Shown: piece by piece, positions 8,549-17,924 of the stretch
How positions within the stretch are numbered: position 1 is the first letter of the stretch
Layout of the letters: every line of letters starts with the position of its first letter
Source: Chloroflexi bacterium TSY
GTDB taxonomy: Bacteria; Chloroflexota; Anaerolineae; Caldilineales; Caldilineaceae
Length of the DNA: 64,000 nt
Assembly: GCA_019217005.1 (NCBI GenBank)
Contig: JAHBNG010000033.1
Location: 68,091 to 132,090, forward strand
Direction of reading: 5' to 3'
The notes under the pieces: generated by a model
Database searches by the model: none
The model's input: only the letters and a program-made list of their open reading frames with translations
What the model was told of the DNA's origin: nothing
Made by a program: the position numbers and the translations under genes

Positions 8549-9310
8549 ATGAACATAAACAAAATTCTTGTGACTGGTATGAGTGGGTTGATTGGTGGTG
8601 TCGTGCGAGAGCGACTACAAGATCGGTATAAACTAAGCGCGCTCAACCGCAGCGATGTCCCTGGTGTTCCTTGTCATAGGACCGATATCGATGATTTGGC
8701 CGCCATCCAGCCCGCATTTGACGGTATCGATCTGGTGATTCACCTGGCAGCCAATGCGAGCATGTCGGCATCCTGGAACGACATTTTGCAGACCAACATT
8801 GTTGGTACCTACAACGTTTTTGAAGCAGCGCGCCAGGCAGGTGTCCAGCGCATTATCTATGCCAGCAGTGGGTCAACAACCTCTGGTTGGGAGAAAGAGA
8901 TGCCCTTTAGTGCGCTGGCCCAGGGTCGATACGATGAGGCACCCGTCGAATGGCCCATGCTGAGTGACAAGTCACCCGTTCGGCCATCCGGCATTTATGG
9001 CACCAGCAAAGTCTTCGGCGAAGCACTGGCCCGACACATCACAGATACATCCGATCTCTCCATCATTTGCCTCCGCATTGGTCATGTCACGCGTGATGAC
9101 AAACCGACCACCATTCGTGACTATTCGGTCTGGTGCAGCCAACGAGACATTGCCCAGATGATCGAAAAGTGTGTCGCTGCACCCGCCAGCCTCAAATATG
9201 ACATCTTCTACGTAGTCTCCAACAACAAATGGAGCTATCGAGATTTGGCTCACGCACGGGAAGTAGTGGGGTATGAGCCATTGGACTCAGTAGAGGATTA
9301 TCGGGAGTAG
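8549..9310 (+). CDS. NAD-dependent epimerase/dehydratase (extended SDR)
   Basis: A 253-residue extended SDR with the glycine-rich TGMSGLIG motif at 9-16, an HLAANAS motif after strand 4, and a GIYGTSKVFGEA segment supplying the YxxxK catalytic pair. It is shorter than typical sugar epimerases (about 300 residues) and resembles uronate dehydrogenase-like members; the exact reaction is unclear. Upstream are three near-copies of GAACTCA/GAACTTA and no good Shine-Dalgarno site, so translation may depend on coupling to the amidohydrolase. Confidence 0.88.
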   Translation: MNINKILVTGMSGLIGGVVRERLQDRYKLSALNRSDVPGVPCHRTDIDDLAAIQPAFDGIDLVIHLAANASMSASWNDILQTNIVGTYNVFEAARQAGVQRIIYASSGSTTSGWEKEMPFSALAQGRYDEAPVEWPMLSDKSPVRPSGIYGTSKVFGEALARHITDTSDLSIICLRIGHVTRDDKPTTIRDYSVWCSQRDIAQMIEKCVAAPASLKYDIFYVVSNNKWSYRDLAHAREVVGYEPLDSVEDYRE

Positions 9311-9822
9311 AGGCGAACGATCCTTCCTCTACAGGCCCTTTTGTTGGCAAGCGCAGATCACATTATGCGCGTACCTGCGGTTACAGAAAAGCCTTATCGC
9401 TTGACTTATCCTCTGGAACTGGATGCAGTGAGCGGCCGCGTCTATACAACATAGAAACATTCATAACTCAGTTTAGGTAAGAATGAAGTGTTTCATTGCA
9501 TCTGGTATAGAAGAAAAATAATCAAACTCGTATCAAGCAAAGTTGTGTAGAGCAATGACTTTACCTGATATGGGTGTCAATACTGATCACAGCCGTAAAT
9601 GAGAATCAATTTGACCGTCATCTATCGAGCGGTACAATCAAATTTGGTAAGCATTCAGCTAGTCAGCCATCAGCTCGGCATGTCCCTATCGAGACAAGCT
9701 GCTTAAACGTGTCAAGCTGATAGCTGAAATGCTGATAGCTGAAATGCTGATAAGCTGCCAGCTACCAAATTTGTTCTCATTGATGAGCAAGTGCAGTAAA
9801 TCAGATAGCTAAGGAGCTAAGT
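9311..9822. other. Spacer with a possible gene remnant and short-word repeats
   Basis: A 512-bp stretch without a convincing gene. At 9365-9454 a short frame (starting MRVPAVTEKPYRLTYPLE and ending TAG) looks like the 3' remnant of a lost gene; no family was recognised. From 9655 to 9772 the sequence is built from repeated AGCTGATAGCTGAAATGC words in both orientations. Similar CAGCTATCAGC words occur at 5300-5340 and beside kptA at 6925-6950. AGGAGCTAAGT precedes the DoxX gene. Confidence 0.4.
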
Positions 9823-10233
9823 ATGAATTTTCTTTCCAGATACGCTCATTGGGCGTTGCGTCTTGCGATGGCGAGCGTGTTTATTGTTCACGGTGTCGAC
9901 AAATTTCTAAATCCAGGCATGGCAGAGATGATGGGGTTACCATTGGCAGTCTGGCTTTTGGTAGCGGCCGCAGAAGTAGGTGGTGCTCTGTTGATTCTTG
10001 TCGGTGGCTTTGGTTTCAACTGGGCAACCCGACTGGGGGCATTGGCTCTACTTCCTGTCATGTTGGGAGCAATTTTCATGGTCCATTGGGGACAGTGGTC
10101 GTTCATGGCTTCAGCAACACATCCCGTAGGCGGCATTGAATTCCAAGTTACACTCGCGCTGCTGGCCCTTTATTTCCTTTTACAAGGCAATAGTGCTGAT
10201 GAGACAAACATGTCGCAGACTGCTGCGGCATAA
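9823..10233 (+). CDS. DoxX family membrane protein
   Basis: A 136-residue protein with four predicted membrane segments and the family start RYAHWALRLAMASVFIVHGVDKFLNP, followed by the PLAVWLLVAAAEVGGALLILVG helix pair. DoxX proteins are associated with redox or thiosulfate:quinone-related membrane functions, but most members are uncharacterised. The MITE-like repeat begins at the stop codon (TAA at 10231-10233), so the TA target dinucleotide is part of the stop. Confidence 0.87.
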   Translation: MNFLSRYAHWALRLAMASVFIVHGVDKFLNPGMAEMMGLPLAVWLLVAAAEVGGALLILVGGFGFNWATRLGALALLPVMLGAIFMVHWGQWSFMASATHPVGGIEFQVTLALLALYFLLQGNSADETNMSQTAAA

Positions 10234-10314
10234 GAATCTATCCGAAAAGGGGATGTGTCCGACTAATTTCTCGTACGAGCATAGATCGTCACAGAGCTTT
10301 TCGGATAAGCACTA
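10231..10314. repeat. MITE-like repeat, copy 2
   Basis: An 84-bp unit ending in TAAGAATCTATCCGAAAAG on the left and CTTTTCGGATAAGCACTA on the right, flanked by TA. It shares ends and several internal blocks with 5341-5425 (TCTCG, GCAT, CACAGA), while loop positions differ. It lies directly at the 3' end of the DoxX gene and could also act as its terminator, because the inverted ends can fold. Confidence 0.6.
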
Positions 10315-10380
10315 ACGACAGGTAGCGTCGCTTATCTTGTCGATAATCGGTAGATCGCAACGCGGAGTGAGCATTCTCTA

Positions 10381-11678
10381 AGGCTAAACCAAAAAAATAA
10401 ATAATTATACGCGAACGAGAGAATGGAGAGGGGGAATAAGGACAAACCATTTTTCTAAACCAGGTAAACGTTGGAAGCGTTGTGCCAAACGGTCCATCTC
10501 TTTCTGAGTGAGTTTGACGCCGGTCTCATAAAGAGTGGAATTCAGGTGAACGAAGGGTTGTAGTTGGTTAAAGCGAAAAGAACGGGCAAAATTGAGAACG
10601 GTCTCAAGAGAATCGAGAAGAACCGTTCCAGTGTTTTCAAGATGGCCCCAAACCCGTTCGATGGGGTTGTATTTACTGTGATAAGGAGGGTAGCAGGCGA
10701 GCTGAATAGAGAGACGATAGTGCTCAACAAACTGAGTGAGACGATACATAAACTGAGTCCGACGGGTATGATTTTCGGGACCATTGTCCTGATTGATCAC
10801 GAGGGTCTTGACGTGAGGAAAGTGTTCACGTACGCTTTCCCAAAATCAATCAGGCAGTCGACAATACAGTCACTCGTCACTTTCGACTGAGTCAAGTAAA
10901 GAAAGAGTTCCTTGGTTGAAGGGAGGTAAATGCCAAAGGAGTGACTTTCTCGGTCTTCTTATCTTGAAAGTCATGATCGAGCGCTTTGACAACCACTCGA
11001 CTTATCCCTTCTCTCGAGAAACGGTCAAGTAAAATCGTCGCTTTGGCATCCCAAGAGGCGCAGAACCGTCTCGTCTGCATCCGCTTCTTGATTGATCTGA
11101 TGAATTCTATCAAAGATCGCATCGGTCTCTGGGATCTTTTCACTGGTTGACTTTTTTGACCCGGTTTGAGCCATAGCCTAACTCATTGAGCTTCAAGCGG
11201 ATGGCCTCTTCGCCAGGCAATTCCTCATCTGTGTATCCTTTCTGCTCGATGAGCTGGGTACGCATTTCGGCGGCGGTTAGTCGAGTGTACAATTGGGGGG
11301 GTCGAAAGGTGGGATCGGTCTGGCTGAATTGATCGGCGATTTCAACCATATCGGCCAGTAAAGTGGGGATATGGTCTTCGGCTTTTTTGCGACCACGTCG
11401 GTGGCTTTGGTCGACATAACAGAAGCCGCCTTCTAGTTCTTCCAGGGCTTTGGCTATCGTCGCCCGATTCCAGCCCAACTCTCGTTCTGCTTTCGTCGGA
11501 CTCCCTTCGCATATCGTTTTGACCGTTTGGGCCATGAAGTGCCTTCTTTCGTATCCACTTAACATGGCCTTCGTCTCTTTCAAGACTTCAACCATTTCTG
11601 GCGAGATTGTCATTTTTGCTCCTTTTGGAGAGCTAGTTTAACACCTTCTCGCGTATATTTTATTTTTTGGATTGGCCT
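10381..11678 (-). mobile_element. Degenerate ISAzo13-like insertion sequence
   Basis: About 1.3 kb. The left end AGGCTAAACCAAAAAAATAA and the complement of the right end, AGGCCAATCCAAAAAATAAA, are imperfect inverted repeats, both followed by a TATACGCGA block. TA dinucleotides flank the two ends (10379-10380 and 11679-11680). It carries a frameshifted transposase gene. Everything upstream of the remaining sensor-kinase frame is missing at its right border, so the insertion is associated with loss of that gene's 5' part. Confidence 0.75.
10405..11613 (-). pseudogene. ISAzo13-family transposase, frameshifted
   Basis: The coding frame is split into three blocks: 11613-11140 (N-terminal helical region, VKTICEGSPTKAERELGW), about 11143-10892 (WDAKATILLDRFSREG, containing the first catalytic segment) and 10800-10405 (NQDNGPENHTRRTQF, the second catalytic Asp motif typical of ISAzo13 transposases, then the ERVWGHLE segment with Glu). 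At least three single-base shifts are needed to join them, so no functional enzyme is expected unless these are sequence errors. Confidence 0.8.
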
Positions 11679-11679
11679 T

Positions 11680-13526
11680 AACCTCTTTATACGACATTGG
11701 AAGGAAGACGCGCGGGAAGCATTTAAAGCGAATCAAACCCAGCTCCAAGAGGGGCTGGAGGTTGGCGACATCGAGTATACGGCGCTTACCGCAGCCGACA
11801 ACTGCCTGAATCCTATCCTCCTCGGCGAGCCATTAGATAGCACTCATCAGCAACAGCCTGTTTACATTCAGCTACTTGAAAAGCTACAGCAGGAAGAATC
11901 GATGCTTTATGCTTGGATAGCATCCCAGTTCATGTTGAATCTGCGTAGCATAGAATCGAGTAATCCACACCAATTGACTGGCGAATGCTTCGACGCGGCA
12001 GAACTATTGCCTGTTTTACAGCAAGCCAAAAGTTACACGACGCTCTTTATCGTACACTTGCTGAACGCCTGGCTCTGCCTGTTGTTCAAAGAATATAGTG
12101 ACGCGATCAGCCATTCACAACAGGCCGAACAGTATGCAGAATCGGTGATTGGCATAACGGTGGTCGTGTCACACAATTTCATCTATTCGCTGGCCCTGCT
12201 GGCGGCGTGGCCGATGGAAGATGAATCAACGCAGGCCAAGTATCTCGCAAAGGTTGCCGCCAATCAAGAGCGCATGGCCCTGTGGACGCACCACGCGCCG
12301 ATGAACTATCAGCACAAATTTGATTTGGTGGAAGCCGAGCGGCTGCGCGTTGTGGGCAAACATTGGCATGCGGTCGCTTCCTATGAACGTGCGATTCAGG
12401 GCGCGCGGGAGCATGGCTATCTGCACGACGAAGCCCTTGCCCATGAGCTGGCCGCAGAGTTTTTCTTGGTCAACGACATGGCAACTGCGGGTCAGGCTCA
12501 CCTGCACGCCGCCCACGCCGCCTATATGCGCTGGCAGGCCAGCACGAAAGTGGCCGCCTTGGAAGCGCACTATCCCCAATTAACGCCAGCGCATGCTGAA
12601 GAGACGCAGACGGCGTCCGATTTCCTGTCGACCTCCAACATCTCGCCCAGCAGCACGTCGACCAGCCTCTGGGACGCGTCCAGCATTCTGAAAGCGTCCC
12701 AGACCCTCTCTAGCGAGATGAATCTGCCCCAGTTGTTGATCCAGCTGATGGAACTGGTCATTGAAAATGCCGGCGCCGAAACAGGGTATCTCTTGCTGCT
12801 TCGCCAAGATCGCTGGGTTATCGAAGCCGAGGGGCGCGTGGACCTCGCTGACCTGAATGTTGCCGTCATGCAGTCGATTCCGCTGGATCAGGTAGACTAC
12901 TTATCTCATGCTATCGTGAACTATGTGGCACGCACCCGACAGCCCGTGGTATTGGATGATGCCAGCGACGACGGCCCGTTCCAGCGAGATCGTGCGATCA
13001 AGAACCGACAGCCGAAATCCGTTCTCTGTATGCCGCTGCTCAACCAGAGCAACCTGAGTGCCATTCTCTATCTGGAAAACAATCTCATTTCAGGGGCCTT
13101 CACTGAAGATCGCTTGGAAGTGTTGACGCTACTGGGAAGTCAGGCGGCCATTTCCTTAGAAAATGCCACCCTCTACACACAGCAGCAGCAGGCCGAAGTG
13201 CGCGCACGATACATGGTACAATTCCAGCAGTCGCTTATTGCCGCCAGCAATCAGTTACTACAGCATCCTGCATCTACCTCGCTCTACCAACAGATATTGC
13301 AACAGGCAGTACAGATTATTCCCGGCGCGCAGGCCGGCAGCATCACGCAGCGTGGCGACGATAACCGTCATTATTTTGTGGCCGCAGTGGGTTACGATCT
13401 GACCGAGATCTCGAAAGTCAGTTTTACAGATGATGAAGCCTTAGAGATAAGCGACAAAGGGGCCTCGTCGTATCTCGTGGAAAATTTGCGCGATCTGAAT
13501 CAATCCAATCTGGCATCCAGCGAATA
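11680..13526 (+). pseudogene. Multidomain ATPase/GAF sensor histidine kinase, middle part (5' truncated, IS-interrupted)
   Basis: An open frame runs out of the ISAzo13 right end with no start of its own. It encodes a helical TPR-like region (LLNAWLCLLFKEYSDAIS and following), then SSILKASQTLSSEMNLPQLL, a GAF domain (about 12,730-13,170), a coiled linker and the beginning of a second GAF domain, where the IS at 13527 cuts it. This order matches the large Ser/Thr kinase-AAA-TPR-GAF-histidine kinase proteins of Chloroflexota and cyanobacteria. The kinase and ATPase parts are absent upstream, so the gene is dead at the 5' end as well. The continuation is at 15007. Confidence 0.85.
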
Positions 13527-15006
13527 CTTTACTTTCTGGTAAAGGCTTGAGTGACAAAGGGCAAACCGAAAGGGGCGGAAAAAAGAATCCACCCTGAAAA
13601 AACGGGATAAAATGTAAAAATAGTGCTCGGCTAGTTTAAGCAGCGGCATTGAGGCGGCGATGAGCGAGAACGCCTTTAGGGAAATGGTGTGAAACCGAGG
13701 CCTTTTTCCGAAAGTCAGGGTCGAGTTGGTCAGGAGTTGGAAAAAGAGCACTCGAGAGAACACGGCGCAGCCTGCCGGGAGTGGATTGAGGCTCTCGATC
13801 CCAGTAGCCAGTCGGTATGGGAGGAAGAGAAGCGGCTAAATGGGAAAGAAGATTGCCAGCAAGCAGCCCCAGTTCAGGTAAGCGGAAACAAGCCTCATCG
13901 GCATGAACAAATTGACGATGTAAGCCAATCATCTGCTTGGAAGCCAAGGGGGGAGGTTCAACAGGCCAGCGTTCCAGGTAGACAAGATAAATGGTTTCAG
14001 GCTGCAAAGTCATAACGGTCGCCAAAACCAAAGGTGTGTTGTAGGCCGGATCCTGAATGACGTAAATCGAGTAGGTACGGTTGGCTGTATCCACCTTGGT
14101 TGTTCTGGGGACGAGATTGTGCCATGCTTGATAGCAAATCAGGCGACCACTATAGAAAAGCGACCAGACGAGTCCGGAGTTGTAGCCTCGAGTCGCTTTC
14201 CTTATAGCTGCGAGAGCGGACGCACAATATCACCATATTCAGGTGGTCTGCCTTTTCTTTGCGTTTGGGGAACTCATTGCGGCGCACTGTGCAGTTAATG
14301 CTTCCCGGACAAATCGGTCGATGCCGCTTTCTAGCATTTCTCTGATTGTAAACCCGGCATCGACCACCGCCACTTCGTCTGACTCCAGTGATTTCTTCGT
14401 CTCTGTCAGCAGCTTTTCCGAAACTCACTTTCCTTTGTTCCAACCGTGCATCTCGATTGCCTTGAGCAGTGGCACTCGCTTCCCGCCTATCTCCCCGAGC
14501 TTATCATCACTCCAAAGATGAGCGCGGCAATGCCCGACGAGCCGTTGAGTTATAGAGTCGGTTCACTTTCCCTTGCAGCTTCGGTCGCCAGAACCCTGTG
14601 ATATCTATGCTTTTCACTCGGTACCCTTCTAACTTTTTTGCCTCCCATTCCCTTTCCACTTCTTCTTGCCACGACCCCAGCAGACTTGTGATATCCCATG
14701 ATCCATATCAGCTCCACCAGCTTCGCCGGGCTCCTCATCTTCAAACCCGCTTTCTTTCAATGCGCTATGGATTGCTCCTCGACTTTTCAGAAACGACCCA
14801 TTCAGCATTGCCCACATCAGACGCATTACATTTACGTTTGTTCCCATCGGCGTTACTTGCAATACATTCATCAGTACTGCTATAGTTATTTCTGGCGCGG
14901 TTAGCATTCCTTCCTCCTTTTTGGGTTCTCTACCTTTAGGATGAACTGCTAACCGCTTTTTGTCACATTTCTCACCTCATCTCTTTTCTTTTACCAGAAA
15001 GTAAAG
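13527..15006 (-). mobile_element. 1.48-kb IS, copy 1, inside the sensor kinase gene
   Basis: The ends are CTTTACTTTCTGGTAAA and its inverted complement (the outermost 17 bp), identical in all three copies of the window. No target duplication is obvious. Removing 13528-15006 (1,479 bp) rejoins GAA TAC GAC TAT in the kinase reading frame. The copy is nearly identical to those at 36469 and 62251 apart from scattered 1-6 bp indels. The element encodes one DDE transposase, frameshifted here. Confidence 0.88.
13636..14907 (-). pseudogene. IS4-like DDE transposase, frameshifted (copy 1)
   Basis: It starts at the ATG of MLTAPEITIAVLMNVLQ (14907, with GGAGGAAGGA upstream) and ends LNAAA-stop at 13636. 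Recognisable catalytic context: DITGFWRP (first Asp), VVDAGFTIREM (second Asp) and YLERWPVEPP (Glu, with a Y-x(2)-R-W arrangement as in IS4-type enzymes). Several indels break the frame, for example near 14740, 14310 and 14150. The exact IS family is not certain. Confidence 0.75.
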
Positions 15007-16752
15007 GACTATGAAATCATGCAAAATGCTGGGCAGATTCATGCGATTCAGGTCACGTTGATGGTACCCATTCGTCAAGGCGACAAGATGGTCGCAACGT
15101 TGATGCTCGACAATATGGATGACCGCAACGCGTTTGGCGAGGAAGCGCGACGGATGGCCGAAGCCTTTGGCGCTCAGGTTGGCGTGGTGTTGCAGCAGTT
15201 GGCGCTTCAGGCCGATCTGGTACGCGAAGAAGAACGTTATCGCCAACTGGTCGAACGCATGAACGACGGCTTGAGCACCGTTAATGAAGAGGGCGTGATT
15301 ACCTTTGTCAATGAGCCTTTCTGCGAGATGCTGGGCTACACGGCAAATGAACTCATTGGTATGCCATTGCTCCATCTCTTTGATGCGGAAAATCGACAGA
15401 TACTGAACCAGCAGTGGGTACTGCGTGAGGCTGGGGCCAATGAACCCTATGAGATCACATACCGCCGTAAAAATGGGTTGCCCCTCTACACCATTGTGTC
15501 GCCCCAGCCGGTCTTTGATGACAATAAGGTCTTCCGCGGGAGCGTGAGCGTCACAACCGACATCACAGATCGGGTGCTGGCGCAGCAGGTGTTGGAACAG
15601 CGGGTAGAGGAGCGCACGCGCACGCTGGAAACCACTCGTTCCGTGGTCTCAACGCTGGATCTGGAACCACTGCTCAACCTCATTCTCGACCAGTTGGAGC
15701 AGGTCGTTGCCTACTCTGGCAGCGTCATCATCGGTCTGGATGATGACGAACTGGTGGTGTTAGCCTACCGTGGACCCGCCCCATATGACGAGGCCGTCGG
15801 ACGACGTTATCCCGCGGCCCCCATGTTGAGTAGTCTCAAACAGTTCGATCTGCAGACCACAATGATCGTGCCCGATGTAAGTTGTCATCCATTTGTGACA
15901 CCGATGCTGCAGCAGATTTTGGGCGAACGCATGGACACACTGCTCGACTATAGCCGCGCCTGGATGGCTGTACCTCTGCTTGTCGGTGAACAGATGATTG
16001 GCCTGTTGAGCGTCAGCCACAACCTGCCTGATTATTACACAACACAACAAGGAGAACTTGTGAAAGCATTTGCCGACCAAGCTGCTCTAGCGATTGTCAA
16101 TGCCCAACGCTATCAGCAAGCCCCTATCGAAGCCGTGGGGGAAGAGCGCAATCGTTTGGCTCGGGAACTGCATGATTCGGTCACGCAGGCCCTCTACACT
16201 GCGAATCTCTATGCAGGCGCAACAGAGAGAGCATTGTCGTCGGGCAAATACGATGTTAGTCAAGAATATATACATGAGTTGCAAGGCACCATTCGCGAAG
16301 CCACGCACGACATGCGCCTGCTCATCTTTGAACTACGTCCGCCTCTGTTAGAAAATGAGGGGTTAGCGGCGGCGATTCGCGCTCGGATCGAGGCTGTCGA
16401 ATCGCGATCCGGCATCGACGTGCAGCTTTTAGCCGACGACCAAGTGCGTCCACCGATTGGCGTTGAAGCCGAACTGTATCGAGTGGCACAGGAAGCACTG
16501 AATAATATTGTCAAACATGCCCAAGCAAAGGCAGTGGAGATCAAACTGCGGATGGGAAATGACCACTTCCTGTTAGAAGTGCGCGACAATGGACGTGGCT
16601 TCGACCCCCAAACAAACGGCGGCGATGGTCACATCGGCCTGACCAGCATGGCAGAGCGGGTCGAAAAGCTTGGCGGTACACTGACCATCGACACCGCACT
16701 AGGCCACGGACCATCGATTCGGGTGGCCGTGCCTGTAAAAATGGCAGAGTAG
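15007..16752 (+). pseudogene. Sensor histidine kinase C-terminal part (GAF-PAS-GAF-HisKA_3-HATPase)
   Basis: This is the downstream half of the kinase interrupted at 13527. It completes the GAF domain (HAIQVTLMVPIRQGD), then a PAS domain (NEEGVITFVNEPFCEMLGYT), a GAF domain and a NarL-type kinase core: EERNRLARELHDSVTQALYT with the phosphorylated His, then NNIVKHAQA (N box), VRDNGRGFDP and GHIGLTSMAERV (G boxes). A methionine at 15019 could in principle start translation of this half, giving a 577-residue soluble kinase without its sensing N-terminus. The cognate regulator follows at 16841. Confidence 0.85.
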
Positions 16753-16755
16753 CGA

Positions 16756-16813
16756 AGTTGCAAGGTTGCAAATATATAGTCGGATCCGACTATATATTTG
16801 CAACCTTGCAACT
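16756..16813. repeat. 58-bp perfect palindrome between kinase and regulator genes
   Basis: Bases 16756-16813 read identically on both strands, centred on GGATCC; each arm is 29 bases beginning AGTTGCAAGGTTGCAAATAT. It lies 4 bp after the kinase stop and 28 bp before the regulator start. As RNA it would form a continuous 27-29 bp stem with almost no loop; as DNA it could extrude a cruciform. No U-tract follows, so it is not a standard terminator. The GTTGCAAG word is repeated within each arm. Confidence 0.9.
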
Positions 16814-16840
16814 CTATAAACATTCAAAGGAGATGAACTC

Positions 16841-17521
16841 ATGGCGAATCAATCGATCCGCGTGCTTGTTGTGGATGATCATGGCATTGTGCGACGGGGG
16901 ACCTGTGCGCTGCTGACTGAGGAGCAAGACTTCGAGGTCGTTGGCGAGGCGAGTGATGGGCTGGAAGCCATTGCCCAAGCTAAAGCACTCCAACCCGACG
17001 TCATTTTGATGGATCTGATGATGCCCAACCTGGATGGAGTTGAGGCCATCAAACGCATCACGGCCGATCATCCAGCGATCCGCATTCTTGCTCTGACCAG
17101 CTTTGCCACGGATGATAAAGTCTTCCCTGCCATCAAAGCCGGCGCATTGGGCTATCTGCTCAAAGATGCGGATCCACCGGAGCTAATCACAGCCATCCGC
17201 CAAGTACACCGCGGCGAACCATCGCTGCATCCGAGCATCGCGCGCAAAGTACTGCAAGAGTTGAGCCGCCCACTCCAGCCCGGTGCGCCTGACGGTCCCG
17301 ATCCGCTCACCGCCCGCGAACTCGACGTGTTGAAGCTGGTTGCCCAGGGCATGAGCAACCAGCAAATTGCCGATCAGTTGACCGTCACCGAGGTCACAGT
17401 ACGTACCCATGTGAGTAACATTTTGAGCAAGCTGCATCTTGCAAACCGGGTGCAGGCCACGCTTTATGCGTTGCGTGAGGGGATTGCTAAGTTAGAGACG
17501 AAATCGGAGGAGCAACCATGA
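16841..17521 (+). CDS. NarL/FixJ family response regulator
   Basis: A 226-residue regulator: receiver domain with acidic pair D12/D13, phosphoacceptor D58 (ILMDLMMP) and the KDAD segment after K109; then a LuxR-type helix-turn-helix (LTARELDVLKLVAQGMSNQQIA and VRTHVSNILSKL). AAAGGAGATG provides a strong ribosome binding site. It belongs with the HisKA_3 kinase immediately upstream, which is now disrupted, so the regulator may be orphaned. Its stop overlaps an ATGA that starts a 14-codon frame with its own GGAGG. Confidence 0.95.
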   Translation: MANQSIRVLVVDDHGIVRRGTCALLTEEQDFEVVGEASDGLEAIAQAKALQPDVILMDLMMPNLDGVEAIKRITADHPAIRILALTSFATDDKVFPAIKAGALGYLLKDADPPELITAIRQVHRGEPSLHPSIARKVLQELSRPLQPGAPDGPDPLTARELDVLKLVAQGMSNQQIADQLTVTEVTVRTHVSNILSKLHLANRVQATLYALREGIAKLETKSEEQP

Positions 17522-17924
17522 AACAGTACAGTGAGGAGTTGGGCACCTTCAAATCTGTTTGAACCGTCTCACAGTTAAACAGCGAAAACCCGAAAGCCCT
17601 GACAAAACAGTAGATCACACTACAAGACACGTTTTTTCATAAGGTTTATTCCAAAAGAATCGCCAGTGTCGCTTGTTACGGCTTAAGGATATCGGAATCC
17701 CTAAAGCCGTTGTACATTGACTGCCAACATTATACCATATCGTATCTCCTACAATTGTTGTAAAGGTGACCAACGAATGTTAATTAAAACCGCCTACGGG
17801 CGGTTTTTTGTTGAGAAAAATCTCCACGGTAGACCGATGATTTTCTATGTGCCTTGCGCTAAACTGGACTTTAGATAACGCACTCCCGACTCATTATCTT
17901 TAAAGAATAGAAGGATGAACCAAA
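17522..17924. other. Spacer: aborted small frame, hairpin and cassette R1
   Basis: A 14-codon frame (17518-17562, beginning MKQYSEEL) overlaps the regulator stop in an ATGA arrangement and has a strong GGAGGAGC site. It may be the truncated start of a lost co-transcribed gene. At about 17680-17710 GGCTTAAGGAT and ATCCCTAAAGCC can fold. From 17753 the spacer is occupied by the terminator-promoter cassette described separately. Confidence 0.4.
17753..17865 (+). promoter_or_regulatory. Cassette R1: terminator, second hairpin and GATGAT-N18-TAAACT promoter-like element
   Basis: First of five related units. It begins AATTGTTGTAAAG, has an intrinsic-terminator stem ACCGCC-TACG-GGCGGT (17789-17804) with a T6 run, then a second stem (GTTGAGA / TCTCCAC), then ACCGATGATTTTC. 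GATGAT (17836-17841) is followed after exactly 18 bases by TAAACT (17860-17865). The FAD oxidase gene starts 59 bp later, so this unit probably ends upstream transcription and starts the FAD oxidase/ABC operon. Confidence 0.75.
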
